Of a DNA stretch of 64,000 nt, positions 60,050 through 64,000 are shown one piece after another; the first letter of the stretch is position 1; each line of letters begins with the position of its first letter. The position numbers were made by a program, and so were the translations under genes. The DNA is taken from positions 124,001 to 188,000 of the forward strand of contig LATX02000232.1 in NCBI GenBank assembly GCA_001466705.2, written 5' to 3'. The stretch is from Moniliophthora roreri (Eukaryota; Basidiomycota; Agaricomycetes; Agaricales; Marasmiaceae). The notes under the pieces were generated by a model, which saw only the letters and a list, made by a program, of their open reading frames with translations, was not told where the DNA came from and made no database searches.

Positions 60050-62460
60050 TCGCCTCGCGTCGAGGTGAATGAATAATTGACGACGGGGCTGCGCGTCCCT
60101 GGGAACCGCTTTCAGCCTTTTGAGCAGGTCAATGTGAGTCGTCTTGGTCTTTCTGTCGCTATAACGTTCGTCGATCATTGAACTTTTTAGATTAAAGAAT
60201 CATCGGCTCGTATGATAGAAGCATGGGACTATCTCGAACAGTTGTAAAATAGAATCTATATCGCCTCGGTTTGACAAAACTTGCGCACTACGTCTGATCT
60301 TGATAATATTAATGTTGAGGATCATCTAACTTGGGGTTTTAGAATGCAATGAGTCATCGCTTTGCATCCATGGAATCGTGCACATACCCCTAGCTGGACC
60401 AGTATACCAAGACATAGTCATGAGTCGTCATACTGCTCGCGTGAAAGGTCAACCAACGACAGTCACACTGAGCCTTCTACTTTTGGATTCTGGTCGTAGT
60501 AGGGTCTATAAAAATATCAGCACGTCGCAGGAAACTCGCAGGAAACAGGTGGGCTACGCTCACCTGTCACGGACAACCCCATGAGTTAAATATTATATTA
60601 CACCGCCCGCAGTATCCAAGGGTAGAGAGCACGATACGATCCCACATCTCGCTTAGTTGAGTGACCACTATCTTCTAATATCCGAGATCGTGTTTGGTGC
60701 GAAAGAACGATACCCGTGTAACGGTGTAGAGAAGTGGGAGCTGAAAGGCAAATTCGGGATTCAGCAGCCAAAGATGTGAAGCGGGTACAGACCTTATCCA
60801 AGAATTCGGGCAGCGAAACCATGTAAAATATCAAACGGCCTCTCGTCGTATTGAGTGCCTCCCTCGTAGGGGCGAAGAGGCCCAGCCCGTGCAAACAGAC
60901 TAAAAGGCATCTTTGCGAGGAATTAGAGACCAGGTTGCAGCAACGCAGGATACGGGACACACGCATCTCGAAAGAAGTCTGATACGATAATCTTGCGAAG
61001 GTCTTCCACCGTACACGTTGCATGAAGAGGTCAGCACAGCTAGAGCGCTAGGTGCCCTGGTGCGGGCAAACTCAAGGGTAGTGTGCAGAGGATGTCTTCT
61101 GGAAGCGATGACATCGATGTTCGTCTGTAGTAGAAGAATCAGAGACACACTACGAGGTCATCAACGGGAAAGGTGAAGCATACGTGTCGATCTCTGAAGG
61201 TAAATCCAAAAGGCTTCTTCAATGTTCGTTAGTGACGTCTCCTGATGAATTTATCCGAGATACTGTGTGTTGGGTTGTGCTAGAAGGCTCCCGTGGGACG
61301 TGCGACAGCCGGAGCGCTACCAATGCTAATGAGCCGGTAAAGAAGGCCAGCAATTCCTAGTTGGTGCCTGCATGGAGGGGCCCTAAGGTTGAATTGGAAG
61401 AAAATCACAGCTTCTTGAACAATTTTCGAACGGTAACCTGTTGAAAAAAATTCGTCAAAAAACCACCATCAGCATAAAACGACGACCACGCACCTTGTCT
61501 AATGATCCCAACGCCTATTTTCCGCATCAAAAGATCCCCTATACTATCGGCTACGCTCTAAAGATACTTCGAAAGACCTGAAGAGGATTCTACATCAGAA
61601 GAGCACGAAATTTAATTTTGAAAAATCCGTACGGCTTCGAAAGTGTCTTTCAAAAAATTACTCTCTACTTCGACAGAGAGACAGGGGGATGTTAATCCAG
61701 TCATGGTAGAAGATTGTTGATTCATGGTGGAACCAGGGCTGTCAGTTGGTTGTCAGTGTCAAGATCATGATGATCATGATGATGGTACGGAAGAAAGCTG
61801 CCAGACGCGTCGGATGTCAACACGAAGCTTGTCGTCTCCCACCATCAACTGGAATTCTCGATCTTGAAGCTGGATTGCCTCTGTCTTTGCAAAACGATAA
61901 TTATTTATAAAATATGGAAACCAAATCCTCCACGATTGCGCAGCAGCAGGTGTGTCACCGGATGCAGTCAAAGTTATTCGAATTTTGACTCTTACCAGCT
62001 GCCAGCCATATACTACGGGTATTCCCTTTCGCCCTGACCTCAGTGAGTCTAACTCGTCACTTTGGTTGGTAAAGACACAACGATAAATCGGGTCTTGGAC
62101 TATTTGGGATTCAGGAGGTAGTACGTTGCCAAAGTATCCTGCTACGAAATGGGCGTTATTAGGGAACGTCGTTGAGGTCATTCGCTTTACTCGTGCGGTA
62201 TTCCAGTGGATCGATAGGGGAACTTGTAGGCTGTCACAGAAGTCGTACTGGTGATTGACTGGTGAAAGCGCCGACACTGAAGGACATTACAGCCAAGTGC
62301 TGTTGACGGTATATCATACGTGGGGAGAATATGTGTGTCATTCGATCTTACTGCTCCGTAAAACCAACAGCTCACCACATCGTTCTGCAGCCCCAACACA
62401 GGATGTAGCCTATTTGCAAATATCTTACGAAAATGGCCACTGGTTCTATTTTAAATTGTG
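60050..62460. repeat. PKS-tail repeat gamma
   Basis: Starts with the TE relic (LTTGLRVPGNRFQPFEQ), the copied last intron and the final exon (ARMIEAWDYLEQL, stop), then the PKS downstream DNA. It retains the roughly 230-bp piece lost in alpha and extends further right than beta. Confidence 0.88.
61774..62430 (-). pseudogene. Unknown ORF family in PKS-tail repeat, gamma copy
   Basis: Contains GLQNDVVSCWFYGAVRSNDT and, in a shifted frame, HQYDFCDSLQVPLSIHW, then NAHFVAGYFGNVLPPESQIV, GIPVVYGWQLVR and DIRRVWQLSSVPSS to the stop at 61774. The two parts are separated by an 11-bp tandem duplication (ctggtgattga) near 62250 that breaks the frame. The start codon of alpha is deleted. The codons that are stops in alpha are sense here. 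Family unknown. Confidence 0.55.
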
Positions 62461-62604
62461 CTACATGGTCTCCTCGCAGCCCGGTGGCAGGCCCAGATGG
62501 ATAAATTGAAGAAAACGATTTCTTCCCATACAGTGAACTCGGATCACTGTGTTCGAGAGGCTCGAAGCTCGGGTTATCTATGCGGGGGGTAAAGTTACCT
62601 CATA

Positions 62605-63308
62605 CAGTTATTACCCGGTCCTTTATACAGCGAAATCTATTTGTGCCTCGGAATTGACTTGGCCGCATTTTTGAGACAATCAGTTTAGACTAGATGAATT
62701 CCTAGTGTAATTATATGAAATTGGGATAGTAAGAACTATTATCAGAGGGGATACAGGTATGCGATGAAGAGAATCAGTAGAATCTGGCCTTATCGGCTAA
62801 AATTGAGTCCTTTATACGCTGGTCACAGACGGTGTGACTGCTTAATGGAGGGGCTGTGACGTTAAATTCTGATCCAATATCCATCCGGGACTTGCCTGCG
62901 TGTCCGCCACATGCCCGGGCTCGATTGCTGTGTCGACCCTTTAGGAAAGCGTGATGTGACTCTTCCAACCTCTTCCACTCTCTTCATTCGCATTGGTATT
63001 TATTGAATAATTCTGATCTTATAAAGTATTGCTTACAGTGCTAATAGGTATATAAAAGATAATACTGAAAATTTGCAGTGAGAAACAGCATCCAGGGATC
63101 GCAGCATGCAAATTACTCTCATTCTCAGCTGTATCTCAGACACTGTATTTTACTGTATCCATTTTACACCTCTAGGAGTCAGTATGTTGTCCATACGTGA
63201 TAATTCTTTGGGTTTACAAAAAGTCCGAGGGCAAAATTCGATGTTATGACCCATCCCGAGGCCACTGTATAAAGGACATATGATGTATAAAGGACCGGGT
63301 AATAACTG
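62605..63308. mobile_element. Tc1/mariner-type MITE (704 bp, 25-bp perfect TIRs, TA target)
   Basis: Perfect inverted repeats cagttattacccggtccttt plus ataca at 62605-62629 and its complement at 63284-63308, flanked by TA on both sides (62603-62604, 63309-63310). The 5'-CAGT terminus with a TA target is the Tc1/mariner pattern. No transposase is encoded. It lies between PKS-tail gamma and the GNAT 3' repeat. Confidence 0.85.
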
Positions 63309-63609
63309 TATGGCATTGAGACCTCGATATCACGAACCCCGAGCTTATGCGAGGAATACGCCGGAAGGACCCGATGAACAGTCCCTTCCACTGCCTCAGC
63401 ACCAAATCGTACGATTTTTCCCGCTTCGGCCCGCTTGCAGGCAGCTCGGACTTAGCGGTCCGCTGACGCGTCATCGTTTTCACCGCTCATTGTCATTGAA
63501 GCTTTCAACATTCAACGTTTCCCTCCTCCTGGTCGAGGTACGCATTCAGGGGATTCGTTCACTCAAGATTCATGCTTATCATTCTCTACAGGAACTATGA
63601 AGCTACCGA

Positions 63610-64000
63610 CTAATCTCGACTGAGGACATAGACCGTAATGTTCTCCACTACCGAAGAAGGCAGAACGTAACTCCCTCGCTCTCTGAAACCCATCAAAATA
63701 TACTTCTGGACCTGCCGAAATGTCAGCCGTCGTCATGCCATCAGAGCATCCACTTACGTTCACTGGAGGATTGGTGGAGAGACTTAGGAATTCGTTCGCT
63801 TCAGAAGCCTTGGATGAGGCATGTCAGAGCGAAAAATATTTGGGTCTGGCCTTGCTCACCCTCTGGTAGACAGTATCGACTATTGCGGTCGCGTAGCCTT
63901 TTCCTTGATATTCAGGATCTGTGACAAGGCTCGCACACCACCATCGCTTGGATCTTTCCTAGAGGGTGATCGTTCGAACAAGGAGATATACGACGAGGGA
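63610..64000 (-). CDS. GNAT-family acetyltransferase, 3' part (runs off the window)
   Basis: The reverse strand from the window edge reads RWWCASLVTDPEYQGKGYAT then AIVDTVYQR, the acetyl-CoA-binding block. An intron (gtgagc to ccaag) follows, then ASEANEFLSLSTNPPVN, another intron, and KYILMGFRERGSYVLPS to VYVLSRD and TAG at 63610. It aligns exon for exon with the GNAT at 23.3-24.2 kb. The 5' part lies beyond 64000. Its 3' end is duplicated at 56.76-57.0 kb. Confidence 0.85.

Noticed and set aside
59453..60178. 241-codon minus-strand frame upstream of MFS copy 2
   Set aside because: It crosses the boundary of PKS-tail gamma and has no counterpart in copy 1.

Overview
This is a nuclear segment from a filamentous fungus, almost certainly an agaricomycete (mushroom-forming basidiomycete). 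Genes are dense and split by many 45-65 nt introns. The families present are typical of that group: a seven-segment membrane protein with VWRC/VIYR motifs, an EthD-like secreted protein, an F-box/LRR protein, a HET-domain protein, an atypical bZIP and a non-reducing polyketide synthase. I saw no bacterial-style operon, CRISPR array, rRNA or tRNA. Splice sites were placed by eye from frame continuity and family motifs.

Layout. 1-1.9 kb is gene-poor. 1.9-9 kb holds a small hypothetical gene, a MATE exporter (-), a secreted agmatinase-like ureohydrolase (+) and an APC amino-acid permease (-). 10.2-15.6 kb is a segmental duplication: an EthD-like gene plus a bZIP gene (copy A) and a decayed copy of both (copy B), with a 7-TM protein gene between them. 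15.7-18.9 kb has a Myb/SANT-like gene and a broken GH18 chitinase that ends in a 145-bp-arm inverted repeat. 19.3-27 kb carries a HET protein, a metallo-beta-lactamase-fold hydrolase, a GNAT acetyltransferase and a GH5 glucanase. 27-31 kb is relic-rich and contains a GNAT pseudogene split by a MULE-like element with a 9-bp target duplication. 31.8-36.2 kb has an apparently complete SDH1 and an F-box protein.

36.1-62.5 kb is a polyketide locus: an O-methyltransferase (-), an EthD-domain protein (-), a 2137-residue NR-PKS (+; SAT-KS-AT-PT-ACP-ACP-TE) and two near-identical sugar-type MFS transporters. The PKS 3' end with about 2 kb of downstream DNA exists in three copies, and OMT fragments sit at the 3' end of both MFS copies, so the locus has been reshuffled by segmental duplication. 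Inverted repeats of about 300 bp lie upstream of the divergent OMT and PKS genes and enclose the EthD gene. The window closes with a Tc1/mariner-type MITE (62.6-63.3 kb) and the 3' part of another GNAT gene (-).

Likely cooperation: the PKS would make an aromatic polyketide, the EthD protein could assist cyclisation or decarboxylation, and the OMT would methylate it. The MFS copies are sugar-porter-like, so their role in the cluster is uncertain.
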